Assembly: GCA_023666425.1 (NCBI GenBank)
Contig: JAMPCA010000007.1
Location: 1-64,000 of the forward strand
Reading direction: 5' to 3'
DNA length: 64,000 nt
Origin: Muribaculaceae bacterium
GTDB lineage: Bacteria > Bacillota > Clostridia > Lachnospirales > Lachnospiraceae
Below, in pieces: positions 16,642-25,201 of this stretch. The translations under genes and the position numbers were made by a program. The notes under the pieces were generated by a model. It had not been told where the DNA came from and ran no database searches. It saw only the letters and a program-made list of their open reading frames with translations. The stretch's first letter is position 1; every line of letters starts with the position of its first letter.

Positions 16642-17109
16642 ATGAGTTCAAATTTAGCGGCAAAACCAAATGTTTCTTACTATGCCAGTAAAAGCTACAC
16701 GACGGATCTCGGCAATCTGATTTCTGCGAAGAGAGCTGAATTCACGGAATGCCATGAGAAAGCGTGGGATTATGTCGGGGCAAACGCGCCGGAGGCCGTG
16801 AAACGGGCGTGGATGGAGGCCGCGGAAGCAACCGGCTGCAATGGACTGGTATTTCTCCCGGAAGGCACAGCCGGATATGTCTCCCAGCTGCAGGTTCAGA
16901 GAATGATCGCATGGTACAAGGGCAATCCGGATGCGGGCAATGTTTTGGGAGATTCTGTGGAGACAGCGACAGCCGCCGTGAAAAAGGCATTGTGCTGCTT
17001 AGAGCAGCCGCTGGTTTCCAACATGCATACAAGCGAAGAGTTTCAGCGGCTTTACCGGAAGGAGCGCGACTTTTACAACGCCTTTCTGAATAATCTGCAA
17101 CAGTTATAA
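16642..17109 (+). CDS. Conserved-looking cytoplasmic protein of unknown function
   Basis: A 155-residue protein starting MSSNLAAKPNVSYY at 16642, where GGAGG stands eight bases upstream; an in-frame ATG seven codons earlier has a much poorer site. It is soluble and largely helical, with AWDYVGANAPEAVKRAW near residues 38-54, GYVSQLQVQRMIAWYKGNP mid-protein and an aromatic C-terminus (YRKERDFYNAFLNNLQQL). No signal peptide, membrane segment or known motif is visible. It is followed immediately by a strong terminator, so it is monocistronic. I do not recognise the family. Confidence 0.7.
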   Translation: MSSNLAAKPNVSYYASKSYTTDLGNLISAKRAEFTECHEKAWDYVGANAPEAVKRAWMEAAEATGCNGLVFLPEGTAGYVSQLQVQRMIAWYKGNPDAGNVLGDSVETATAAVKKALCCLEQPLVSNMHTSEEFQRLYRKERDFYNAFLNNLQQL

Positions 17110-17114
17110 AAACA

Positions 17115-17148
17115 GGGAGCGGTAATCCAGTGATTACCGCCCCTTTTT
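17115..17148. terminator. Terminator between the 155-residue gene and the M23 peptidase gene
   Basis: GGGAGCGGTAATC (17115-17127) and GATTACCGCCCC (17132-17143) form a near-perfect stem with a four-base loop, followed by TTTTTAT on the plus strand. The end of the M23 gene lies within the 3' arm. Confidence 0.85.
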
Positions 17149-18258
17149 ATATTCCTCCACTGCCGGGTCGCGCATCTGCCGCACCCTGACCCACTCCTTC
17201 GTCTCCTCATTCTTCACAGCCTCGCTGCGGTTCTGGTACAGAAAGCGGGTAAGCTCGTAGCAGCTGACCCAGATCTCGTTGGAACCGTCCTTCTGCGACT
17301 CATCGAAAATGAGCTGCAGGCCGAAATGCAGATGGGGCGTTTCTATATTGTTCACATTTTCCGTCGTACTGTAGCCGGTGTGCCCGAGATAGCCGATCAC
17401 ATCTCCGGCAGTGACCACACTTCCCTCTTCCAGCGATTTACAGTAGGGAAAATTCTGACGCATGTGCGCGTAATAGTAATAGCGCTTTTTGTCAAAGCTT
17501 CGAATCCCCAGCCGCCAGCCGCCGTACTGGTTCCAGCCAATGGCCTCCACATAGCCCGACTCCACCGCAATCACCGGGGTTCCGGTCTGTCCCATCATGT
17601 CGTGTCCGAGATGTGGACGGCTATATCCGTAGGAGCGGGACGCGCCGAAATCATCATAATCCGTATAGGGAAAGTTTTTGGCAAGTGGAAGAAATCCCTT
17701 CAGGCCGTAACATTTCTCCCATGTCCCCTCCTCCTGCGCATCCGCTGTCTCCTGCGTGTCTGCTGTCTCCTCCGAGCCTGCTGTCTCCCCCGCGTCTGTC
17801 CGGATCTCGTACTCCCCGACCAGTCCGCCGAGCACGGCGCTGTATGCCTCGTAATAGTAATTGTAATATTGTAAATCTTTTGTGAGTTTGTTCAGAGTGA
17901 CATTTCCATTGAGCAGCTTTTGCGCTGTTTCTTCCAGATCCCCAGATTTGTAGCTTTTAAAATTTCCGCCGTTTTTACACGCCTGCAGGGCAAGAAGCGC
18001 AATCCAGTCCAAGTGCACTTCCTGCCCGTAGGTTTGTACATCATATTCATAGGCGTCCTGCATGGCCTCTTTGGTCACGTTGAAATCCACCCACTTAATA
18101 TATTCCTTCTGCTCCGACGACTCCCGGTATACGCTGCCGGAAACCTTTGCCCCCGGCGAAAAATGACGCACGATTCCTGCCGTCAGGATTACAGCCAGCA
18201 AAATGAGCTCGATTAAAATGATTAACCGCTGCCTTTTCAAACGCTTCATACACATCAT
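17134..18258 (-). CDS. Membrane-anchored M23 (LytM-type) peptidase
   Basis: The 374-residue protein has an N-terminal helix LIILIELILLAVILTAGI that acts as a signal anchor, a variable helical middle with an acidic, threonine-rich linker (about residues 165-185, AGSEETADTQETADAQEE), and a C-terminal LytM domain. Zinc and catalytic residues are visible in HLGHDMMGQTGTPV (H-x3-D), YYYYAHM and the final ETPHLHFGLQL (HxH). M23 enzymes cut peptide cross-bridges of peptidoglycan, and several work in sporulation or division. Start choice is uncertain: ATGs at 18258 and 18249 are both possible and neither has a strong ribosome site; a TTGAAT-18-TATGAT promoter lies at 18273-18302. Confidence 0.88.
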   Translation of the reverse strand: MMCMKRLKRQRLIILIELILLAVILTAGIVRHFSPGAKVSGSVYRESSEQKEYIKWVDFNVTKEAMQDAYEYDVQTYGQEVHLDWIALLALQACKNGGNFKSYKSGDLEETAQKLLNGNVTLNKLTKDLQYYNYYYEAYSAVLGGLVGEYEIRTDAGETAGSEETADTQETADAQEEGTWEKCYGLKGFLPLAKNFPYTDYDDFGASRSYGYSRPHLGHDMMGQTGTPVIAVESGYVEAIGWNQYGGWRLGIRSFDKKRYYYYAHMRQNFPYCKSLEEGSVVTAGDVIGYLGHTGYSTTENVNNIETPHLHFGLQLIFDESQKDGSNEIWVSCYELTRFLYQNRSEAVKNEETKEWVRVRQMRDPAVEEYKKGR

Positions 18259-18339
18259 TCCATGGGTGCTTCATCATATTCAGTGTATGAGAAAACATTC
18301 AAATATATACTGTACTGCCCTGCATTTTATCACGCGCCA

Positions 18340-19815
18340 TCAGCTATGTCCCAGCGCCTTCTCCATCGCATCCACCACAATTTTCAGCGCCTTGATTCTC
18401 GCATAACGCTTGTCGTTGGACTCTAAAATATGCCATGGCGCATATGTGCTGTTGGTCTTTTTCAGCATCTCATTCACTGCGTCCTCATAGAGATCCCACT
18501 TCTCCCGGTTGCGCCAGTCCTCGTCTGTAATCTTCCACTGCTTTTCCGGGGTATTCTGCCGGTCCGTAAAACGGGCAAGCTGTGTGTCTTTGTCGATCTG
18601 CACCCAGAACTTGAGGATGACTGCACCCCAGTCGTACAGCTCTTTTTCGAATTCATTGATCTCATTGTATGCCCGCTGCCAGTCGTTTTCGCTGCAAAAG
18701 CCCTCCAGTCTCTCGACCATCACGCGCCCATACCATGTCCGGTCAAAAATCGCCACATGACCCGTTTTCGGCAGCCGGTTCCAAAAACGCCACAGGTAAT
18801 GCCTCGCTTTTTCGTGCGGCTCGGGACTTGCAATCGGATGCACCTCATAGCCTCTGGGGTCTAACGCGCCGGTAATACGCTTGATATTACCGCCCTTTCC
18901 GGCCGCATCCCAGCCCTCGTAAGCAATGATGACCGGAATCTTCTCGCGGTAGATCTCATTGTGCAGCTCTCTCAGGCGGCTCTGGTATCTGTCAAGATGC
19001 GCCCGGTATTCCTCCTCGGTAAGTGTTCTGTCCAGGTCAATCTCCTCCAGCTTCGGCAGGGGAACAAGCGGAAAGGAATTCTGCAGAATCGGCACGGCGA
19101 TACTGCTGTTTTTAAGCGCGGTTCCAATTCCCTCTACCAGAAGCTCCGTAACCTGAAGCTCCGCCCATTTCTTCCGCTTCGCGTCGATTAAATACCACGG
19201 AGCCGTGGACTGGTTCGTATCGCACAGATACTGCTCAAACACCTCCATCGTCTCCTCGTAATACTTATTCTGCATACGATCCTTCTCACTGACCCGCCAC
19301 TCGGTATTCTTGTCCTCCAGCAGCGCGTTCAGCCGCTTTTTCTGCTCCTTCGCACTGATGTGGAAGAAAAACTTCATTACAAGATAGCCGTTGTCCGTGA
19401 GCTGGCGCTCAAAACGGCGCACACTCTCGATGCGCTTCTTGTACTCCTCTTCGCCGGTGACGCCCGAAAGCCGGTCCGCCGTAATCTCGTCCATCCAGCC
19501 GCCGTCCAGAAACATATACTTTCCCGCCTCCGGAATCTTCACAAAGTACCGGTATAAAAACGGTTTGCGCTTCTCCTCCGGCGTGGGTATATCCATCGTC
19601 GCCACCTTGAAAAAACGCGGGTCAATATTGCGTATCACCTTGCCGAGCACGCTGCCCTTTCCGGCGGCTCCCCAGCCCTCCATGAGCACCAGAACCGGCA
19701 GCTTTTTCTCCTTGAGCTGGGTCTGGCAGGCGGCAAGCTTCGTCCGCGCCGCAAAAAGCCGCGCCTCCAGCTCCTCTCTCTCCGGGATTTGTGGTTTGTT
19801 CCAGTCCGTCAACAT
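18340..19815 (-). CDS. pap: Two-domain PPK2 family protein, polyphosphate:AMP phosphotransferase type
   Basis: A 491-residue protein made of two homologous PPK2 domains. Walker A motifs are MEGWGAAGKGSVLG (about residue 45) and YEGWDAAGKGGNIK (about 300). The C-terminal copy has the intact lid/catalytic segment IFDRTWYGRVMVERLEGF. The N-terminal copy reads MFLDGGWMDEITADRL at the equivalent place, so its DRSWY-type motif is lost. This matches class II PPK2 (PAP), which makes ADP from AMP and polyphosphate with the C-terminal domain. The start at 19815 is preferred over an in-frame GTG six bases earlier because of AAAGGAGAGG spacing. The neighbouring CarD gene may share control. Confidence 0.92.
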   Translation of the reverse strand: MLTDWNKPQIPEREELEARLFAARTKLAACQTQLKEKKLPVLVLMEGWGAAGKGSVLGKVIRNIDPRFFKVATMDIPTPEEKRKPFLYRYFVKIPEAGKYMFLDGGWMDEITADRLSGVTGEEEYKKRIESVRRFERQLTDNGYLVMKFFFHISAKEQKKRLNALLEDKNTEWRVSEKDRMQNKYYEETMEVFEQYLCDTNQSTAPWYLIDAKRKKWAELQVTELLVEGIGTALKNSSIAVPILQNSFPLVPLPKLEEIDLDRTLTEEEYRAHLDRYQSRLRELHNEIYREKIPVIIAYEGWDAAGKGGNIKRITGALDPRGYEVHPIASPEPHEKARHYLWRFWNRLPKTGHVAIFDRTWYGRVMVERLEGFCSENDWQRAYNEINEFEKELYDWGAVILKFWVQIDKDTQLARFTDRQNTPEKQWKITDEDWRNREKWDLYEDAVNEMLKKTNSTYAPWHILESNDKRYARIKALKIVVDAMEKALGHS

Positions 19816-19875
19816 ATACACCCTCTCCTTTCCTCAGTGTCTTACCCTGCTTTGAACGACTGGCAGGGACGGGTC

Positions 19876-20376
19876 TTATTGCCCGATGGCTTCCCTGATA
19901 ATCTCCGGCATCTCCTCAACCGCACGGCCAATGGCAAAGGCCAGCTCTCCATACAGCTGATCCTCCGCCGCACGGAAATACCGTTCTTCGGATACCGGCA
20001 GCTTTTTTCCATCCTGCTGTCTCTTTACCTTATCCAAATACAAAAATTTGATTACCCTCACCAGCTCCTCGGGATTCACGCCGTTTACTATGCTCTTCAT
20101 CTCCTGATCCCGGGTCTTTCTGTTGGGATCAAGCATATCCCCAATTTCTGACATCCGGCCAATCAGCGCCCACGCTTCCTCCTCGCTCAGCACTCTCCGA
20201 AGCTTCGTCTCCGACACATCTACGGGCACATAGAGGCGGCCTCCGCTCCCCTTCTCAGGAACCAGAAAATAATATAGCTTCTCGGGATTCGCCCCGCCCA
20301 TGTCAGGGTGCCCGATTTTCTCCACGCGACAGATACCGTTCACTGCTTTAAAGACATAATCTCCAACATCAAACAT
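19876..20376 (-). CDS. CarD-family transcriptional regulator
   Basis: The 166-residue protein starts MFDVGDYVFKAVNGICRVEK, the Tudor-like RNA-polymerase-interaction domain of CarD/CdnL/TRCF-RID proteins. The helical C-terminal half (EEAWALIGRMSEIGDML, then RDQEMKSIV and VRVIKFLYLDKVKR) corresponds to the DNA-binding domain. CarD proteins bind the RNA polymerase beta subunit and modulate open complex stability at promoters. An AGGAGG six bases before the ATG at 20376 excludes the longer upstream frame. It lies 60 bp upstream of the PPK2 gene and may be cotranscribed with it. Whether it acts globally or locally cannot be told. Confidence 0.9.
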   Translation of the reverse strand: MFDVGDYVFKAVNGICRVEKIGHPDMGGANPEKLYYFLVPEKGSGGRLYVPVDVSETKLRRVLSEEEAWALIGRMSEIGDMLDPNRKTRDQEMKSIVNGVNPEELVRVIKFLYLDKVKRQQDGKKLPVSEERYFRAAEDQLYGELAFAIGRAVEEMPEIIREAIGQ

Positions 20377-20486
20377 TATACACCTCCTTATCTGACATAA
20401 AGAACATATACATACATTATACCACACTATTCTGATAATTTTCAAAGAAAATCTTTCACCGGAAGAAAAATTGGAAAAAAAATAAA

Positions 20487-20516
20487 AGCCCGGGCAGCTC
20501 CCGCCGCCCAGGCTTC
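20487..20516 (-). terminator. Terminator downstream of glgB
   Basis: On the minus strand AAGCCTGGGC and GCCCGGGCTT pair around GGCGGGAGCT and are followed by TTATTTTTTTT. It lies just after the glgB stop. Confidence 0.85.
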
Positions 20517-20528
20517 TTTCCTATGCAA

Positions 20529-22433
20529 TTAGAACTTAAACACCGCCACACCGTATGCCGGAAGCGGATATGCGATGGAATACGGCCGATTGTCCATCTC
20601 TTTCTTGACCGGCTTGTAAGAAGTCGGACGATTCGCCTCGGAACCGCCAAATCTCACGTCCTCGCTGTTTAAAATCAGCTTGTAGGCTTTGCGCTTATTC
20701 ACTCCTATCCGGTAATCGTCCCGCGCCACCGGAGTAAAGTTAATCACAAACAGCAGATTGTTCTTGCCATCTGCGCTCTTTCGGATAAAGCTGAAAATAC
20801 TGCGCTCATTATCGTCGGCATTTACCCACTCAAAGCCCTCCCAGCTGTCGTCCAGTTCATACATGCAGGGATTTTTCCGGTAAATGTGAAGCAGCTCCTT
20901 CACCCAGTCCTGCATATGCTTGTGCTTCGGGTCAGAGAGCAGATACCAGTCGAGCTCACGCTCCTCGCTCCACTCCTGCACCTGCGCAAATTCCTGTCCC
21001 ATAAACAGAAGCTTCTTGCCGGAATGCCCCATCATAAACGCATAGCCCGCCATGAGGTTCTTGAACTTGTCCCCCTCCAGCCCCGGCATCTTGTTGAGCA
21101 TGGAGCACTTCAAATGCACCACCTCGTCGTGGGAGAGCACCAGAATGTACTTCTCGCTCTCATTATAGCTCATCGCAAATGTCATGCGGTTGTGGTTATC
21201 CTTGCGGAAATACGGATCCAGCTTCATGTAATCCAAAAAATCATGCATCCAGCCCATATTCCACTTGTAGCTGAAATTCAGTCCATCGTCCGTCACCGGC
21301 CCCGTCACCTTCGGCCATGCCGTTGACTCCTCTGCAATCATCACCGCACCATGGTTGCGTCCCTCAATCAGCGTATTGATATGCTTGAAAAACTCGATTG
21401 CCTCGAGGTTCTTGTTGCCGCCGTAGATATTCGGCACCCACTGTCCGTCCTGCTTGCCGTAATCCAGATAGAGCATGGACGCCACCGCATCCACGCGCAG
21501 ACCATCTACATGATAATTCTCCACCCACATCAGGGCGCTTCCGATCAGGAAATTCTTGACCTCATTTTTTGCATAGTCAAAAATCTTGGTACCCCAGTCC
21601 GGATGCTCTCCCTTGCGGGTGTCCGCATATTCATAGGTCGGCGTACCGTCAAACATCGCAAGTCCGTGGGCGTCTCTCGGAAAATGCGCCGGAACCCAGT
21701 CGAGAATCACGCCAATCTTATTTCTGTGGAATTCATTTACCAGATAGGCAAAATCCTCCGGCGTTCCGTAGCGGGAGGTCGGCGCATAATACCCCGTCAC
21801 CTGATAACCCCAGGAGCCGTCAAAGGGATACTCGGAAATTCCCATCAGCTCCACATGCGTGTAGCCCATCTCTTTCACATATGCAACCAGCGACTTCGCC
21901 AGCTCCCGGTAGGTGTAAAAGCCCTCGTCCTCCCGGCAGGGATGGCGCATCCACGATCCCGGATGTACCTCGTAGATTGCCATGGGCTGCTTGTAGAGCG
22001 TGTCCTGCGTCAGTGCCGCGCGCTCTTTCATCCACGCATCGTCCGTCCACTTAAAATGGTCAATATCCACTACGACAGAGGCTGTCTCAGGGCGCAGCTG
22101 CGCGTAATTTGCGTAGGGATCCGACTTGTAGTGCCTGCTCCCGTCCTGCGCAATGATCAGGTACTTGTACATCGCTCCGTAATCCACATCGGGGATAAAG
22201 AGCTCGTATACACCAATCTCCTCCGGCTCTACGCGCTTCATTTCATGGGCGGTCTCATTCCAGCCATTGAAATCACCGATGACAAACACCTGCCTCGCAT
22301 GGGGCGCCCAGACGTCGAAGCATACGCCTTTTTTACGCTTCTGTGTCATAACATGCGCACCCATTTTCCGGTAAATGTCATAGTGCGTTGCCTGTCCAAA
22401 CAAGTAACAATCCATTTCTGTAAAATTACTCAT
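20529..22433 (-). CDS. glgB: 1,4-alpha-glucan branching enzyme
   Basis: A 634-residue GH13 enzyme that creates alpha-1,6 branches in glycogen. An N-terminal CBM48-like beta-sandwich (VCFDVWAPHARQVFVIGDFN) precedes the barrel. Catalytic regions: DGLRVDAVASMLYLDY (nucleophile Asp), MIAEESTAWP (acid/base Glu) and VLSHDEVVHLKCSM (transition-state Asp). The C-terminal beta-domain ends AYGVAVFKF. Length is normal for a short-N-terminus branching enzyme. GGAGGAGCTAGT precedes the ATG. It lies 26 bp downstream of the TPR/ATPase gene, so they are probably one transcript. No other glycogen genes are present in the window. Confidence 0.97.
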   Translation of the reverse strand: MSNFTEMDCYLFGQATHYDIYRKMGAHVMTQKRKKGVCFDVWAPHARQVFVIGDFNGWNETAHEMKRVEPEEIGVYELFIPDVDYGAMYKYLIIAQDGSRHYKSDPYANYAQLRPETASVVVDIDHFKWTDDAWMKERAALTQDTLYKQPMAIYEVHPGSWMRHPCREDEGFYTYRELAKSLVAYVKEMGYTHVELMGISEYPFDGSWGYQVTGYYAPTSRYGTPEDFAYLVNEFHRNKIGVILDWVPAHFPRDAHGLAMFDGTPTYEYADTRKGEHPDWGTKIFDYAKNEVKNFLIGSALMWVENYHVDGLRVDAVASMLYLDYGKQDGQWVPNIYGGNKNLEAIEFFKHINTLIEGRNHGAVMIAEESTAWPKVTGPVTDDGLNFSYKWNMGWMHDFLDYMKLDPYFRKDNHNRMTFAMSYNESEKYILVLSHDEVVHLKCSMLNKMPGLEGDKFKNLMAGYAFMMGHSGKKLLFMGQEFAQVQEWSEERELDWYLLSDPKHKHMQDWVKELLHIYRKNPCMYELDDSWEGFEWVNADDNERSIFSFIRKSADGKNNLLFVINFTPVARDDYRIGVNKRKAYKLILNSEDVRFGGSEANRPTSYKPVKKEMDNRPYSIAYPLPAYGVAVFKF

Positions 22434-22459
22434 ACTAGCTCCTCCATATATTTTATAAT

Positions 22460-25126
22460 TTATTCAAAATCCTTTTCATTTAGTACAATGCAGTCATCAT
22501 CGGTATAGCGGCTCGCCGTCAGAATACTGAAAAACTTTTTGACGCCGCCCTTTGCCTCGCGCTGAATCGCCTCGTCCACAATGTCCTTCACCTCTGTAAG
22601 CGTCGTGGCCTGATCCAGCTTTTGAATGCTGCTTATCCGCTTGTACAGTGCGAGCACCGCTAATTCGTCGATCTCATAGCCCAGCTCCTTTGAGTAAGAT
22701 TTTGCAAATGAGACGAGCTCGTCATTTGTAAAGATTGGCACCGTAATTTTCTCTGTGAACATTTCCGCAAAGCTGTCATCCTGCGACAAAAGCTTTTTGA
22801 TTCCCTTTGAGGTATCCTCAATGATTACCAAAAGCCCGCTGTCATTCTGCTTCAAAAGCTTTGCCAGCGCCGCAACGGTCCGCTTCTCCAGCTCTCCTGC
22901 CTGTTCAATGATCAGGCAGCCGCCCTCGACCTTCGCCAGAAGTTCTCCCACATCCCTGCGGTTCAGCGCCTCTGCGTGGATCTTGCCAATCTTGTCATTT
23001 GGACGTCCGGTTTCCTGCTGCAGCACCCTGATCACACTTGTCGCCAGAGTCGTCTTGCCACAGCCCTGGCCGCCCTGCACGATCAGATTCCCGGTCGTCG
23101 CCTTAGAATCCTTTGTCAGGTGACGGGTCACACCCGTGAGCGCCCTGCAGAGCTGACCCTCCATGCCCTTCACCGGAATGAAGTAGGAAAATATCTTCTT
23201 CTGCTCATCGGTAAGCTTCTCAATGGTCTCGGGCTCCGCACCGCCATCCGGCCGTCCCAGATCCTCCGGCTCCTGAATCTTTGGCAGGCGCACGGTCTTA
23301 CCCTTCCAGCGCTCTGTCTTAAATTTCTCTGTCGCCTGCTTTTTAAAGGTCTGCTTCGGCACGGACTCCTCCGCCACAGCCTTCTCCAATATCGCCACAG
23401 CTTCCTCCGCCGTGATCTCCGGCTCCGGTTCTCCGGTTGCAGGCTCTTCGGCTGTAATCTCCGGCTCCGCTTCTCCAGTTGCAGGCTCTCCCGATATCCC
23501 CGCAAACTCCTCCGCCATTATCTCTGACTCCGGCACAGGCTCTCCGGCTGTAATCTCCGGCATGGACTCTCCGGTCGCAAACTCCTCCGCGATTCCCGCA
23601 AACTCTTCCGCCATTATCCCAGCTTCCGGCTCCCCTGCCGCAAACTCTTCCGCGATTCCCGCATACTCTTCCGCCATTATCTCTGACTCCGGCACGGGCT
23701 CTCTGGCCGCCTGAATCTCTTCCTGCACGGCCTCATCCAAAAGCTGGTCGAGCGCATCCCCGGAATCACGCCCATTCTCCAGCAGCTCATTTTCTGAAAT
23801 TATCTCGATATCTGCGTGAAGCTCATCCTCCTGCGTAGGCAACACATCTGCCGCCACGGTAAACAGCTTTTCCGTAACTGCGCCCGGCAGCGGCCGCTCC
23901 TGCAGATATTCCTCCTCCAGAAGCTCCCGCGGAGTCACACCCGCATCCAGCTTCGGCATCGCGTCCGTGAGACGCTCCATAATATTTCCGGCCTCCTGCA
24001 GGGCTCTCGCCTTCGCCGATTCAAGCTTGCGCTGTTCGGCATCTAAAAGCGCAGACTCTGCCGCCCTCTTTGTGCGCTCCCACTCCTCCAGTACCTCTTC
24101 AATGGTAATCTGTCCCGTAATCTGCCGCTCAACCTGCGAGCGTTCATCCATCATCAGGCTCATCTGCCCGTCAAGCTCTTCGCCCAGCATCTCCTGAAAA
24201 TTGATTTTGAGAGAGCCGTCAATCTCTTCGTCTGTCTCGATGTGTGAAATCTCTTCCTCCTGCGTCTCCTTAGGAAGCTTCAAATAGGGAATGTCCTCCA
24301 CCATCTTGTTGATCGTCTCCAGCGTGTCCGTCACCGCCGATTTCTCGGTCGCAGCCATAATCTGCTGCATTCCCCGGGCAATCTCTTCCTGCAGATTCAC
24401 AGTATTGTAGCGCTCGGCACTGACCTGAACCGGAGGAATCGCCACCGCTTCCTTCGCAAATTCCCCGGCCTGCTGCAGCTCATCAATCGCAATATGCGTA
24501 TAACCATCCTTCGCCTGACGAAAAGAACGGTATTTTTCCTCCTGCACCTTTGTGAGAGGCTGGTAGAGCATTTTCAGCTCCAGCGCCCTCTCCACATAGG
24601 GGCCGTCTCCAAACCACAATATCAGCTCGTCGCAGGCGTCAATACACTTCTCGCTCATTCCGGCCTTGTGGTACAGATAGGCCAGCTCATAAGCCCACTC
24701 CTCCGTATACTCCTGCTCCTTGAGCTCCTCAAGAATCGGAATCAGTTCCCGGTGGGGCGCCCCCTGCGCTTTTCTGATATCATAGCTTAACACATATTTT
24801 AAATTGTCGTGGGGCGCAATCTCCACAAACTCGTCATAATACTGCTGCGCGGCCTGAAAATCCCGCAGCCTGACTGCCACCTCCGCCAGACGGTAAATAA
24901 TCGCCCGCCCGATCGGAGAACGGTCATACGCCATCAGGAGTACATTCCGGCTGTCCTCATAGCGCTCCACTTTTTCATAGATTTCTCCCGCCCTAAGCAA
25001 TGCCGTCGGATTTTTGACCTTATTCCAGTTCACCGAGTCCGCGATCTCCGCCGCTTCCTGGTACTTTTCGTCCGCAATAAGGCTTTTCATCTGATCCAGC
25101 TTAAGGTTGTATTCATATTTGTCCAT
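22460..25126 (-). CDS. TPR-containing protein with a P-loop ATPase domain and an acidic repeat linker
   Basis: An 888-residue cytoplasmic protein in three parts. Residues 1 to ~220 form TPR-like helical pairs (EKYQEAAEIADSVNW, RYEDSRNVLLMAYDRSP, FQAAQQYYDEFVEIAP). A long acidic middle (about 220-640) includes tandem Glu/Ala/Pro-rich units of the type PESEIMAEEFAGIAEEFA at about 480-580. The C-terminal AAA-like ATPase has NLIVQGGQGCGKTTLATSV (Walker A near 688), a Walker B-like GGCLIIEQAGELEKR and a helical lid. The start at 25126 (MDKYEYNLKL) has GAGGTGAC just upstream. This looks like a Lachnospiraceae-type scaffold protein; its function is unknown. The DNA repeats may vary in copy number. 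Confidence 0.8.
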   Translation of the reverse strand: MDKYEYNLKLDQMKSLIADEKYQEAAEIADSVNWNKVKNPTALLRAGEIYEKVERYEDSRNVLLMAYDRSPIGRAIIYRLAEVAVRLRDFQAAQQYYDEFVEIAPHDNLKYVLSYDIRKAQGAPHRELIPILEELKEQEYTEEWAYELAYLYHKAGMSEKCIDACDELILWFGDGPYVERALELKMLYQPLTKVQEEKYRSFRQAKDGYTHIAIDELQQAGEFAKEAVAIPPVQVSAERYNTVNLQEEIARGMQQIMAATEKSAVTDTLETINKMVEDIPYLKLPKETQEEEISHIETDEEIDGSLKINFQEMLGEELDGQMSLMMDERSQVERQITGQITIEEVLEEWERTKRAAESALLDAEQRKLESAKARALQEAGNIMERLTDAMPKLDAGVTPRELLEEEYLQERPLPGAVTEKLFTVAADVLPTQEDELHADIEIISENELLENGRDSGDALDQLLDEAVQEEIQAAREPVPESEIMAEEYAGIAEEFAAGEPEAGIMAEEFAGIAEEFATGESMPEITAGEPVPESEIMAEEFAGISGEPATGEAEPEITAEEPATGEPEPEITAEEAVAILEKAVAEESVPKQTFKKQATEKFKTERWKGKTVRLPKIQEPEDLGRPDGGAEPETIEKLTDEQKKIFSYFIPVKGMEGQLCRALTGVTRHLTKDSKATTGNLIVQGGQGCGKTTLATSVIRVLQQETGRPNDKIGKIHAEALNRRDVGELLAKVEGGCLIIEQAGELEKRTVAALAKLLKQNDSGLLVIIEDTSKGIKKLLSQDDSFAEMFTEKITVPIFTNDELVSFAKSYSKELGYEIDELAVLALYKRISSIQKLDQATTLTEVKDIVDEAIQREAKGGVKKFFSILTASRYTDDDCIVLNEKDFE

Positions 25127-25201
25127 TGTCACCTCAAAATCCCCGGTTTCTATTCACCTAAGTGTACCATAGCCGACAAGAGATGTCAAAAATCGTGCGT
25201 G

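Noticed and set aside
21351-22508. 385-codon plus-strand ORF
   Set aside because: Antisense to glgB, which has complete catalytic motifs; no ribosome site.
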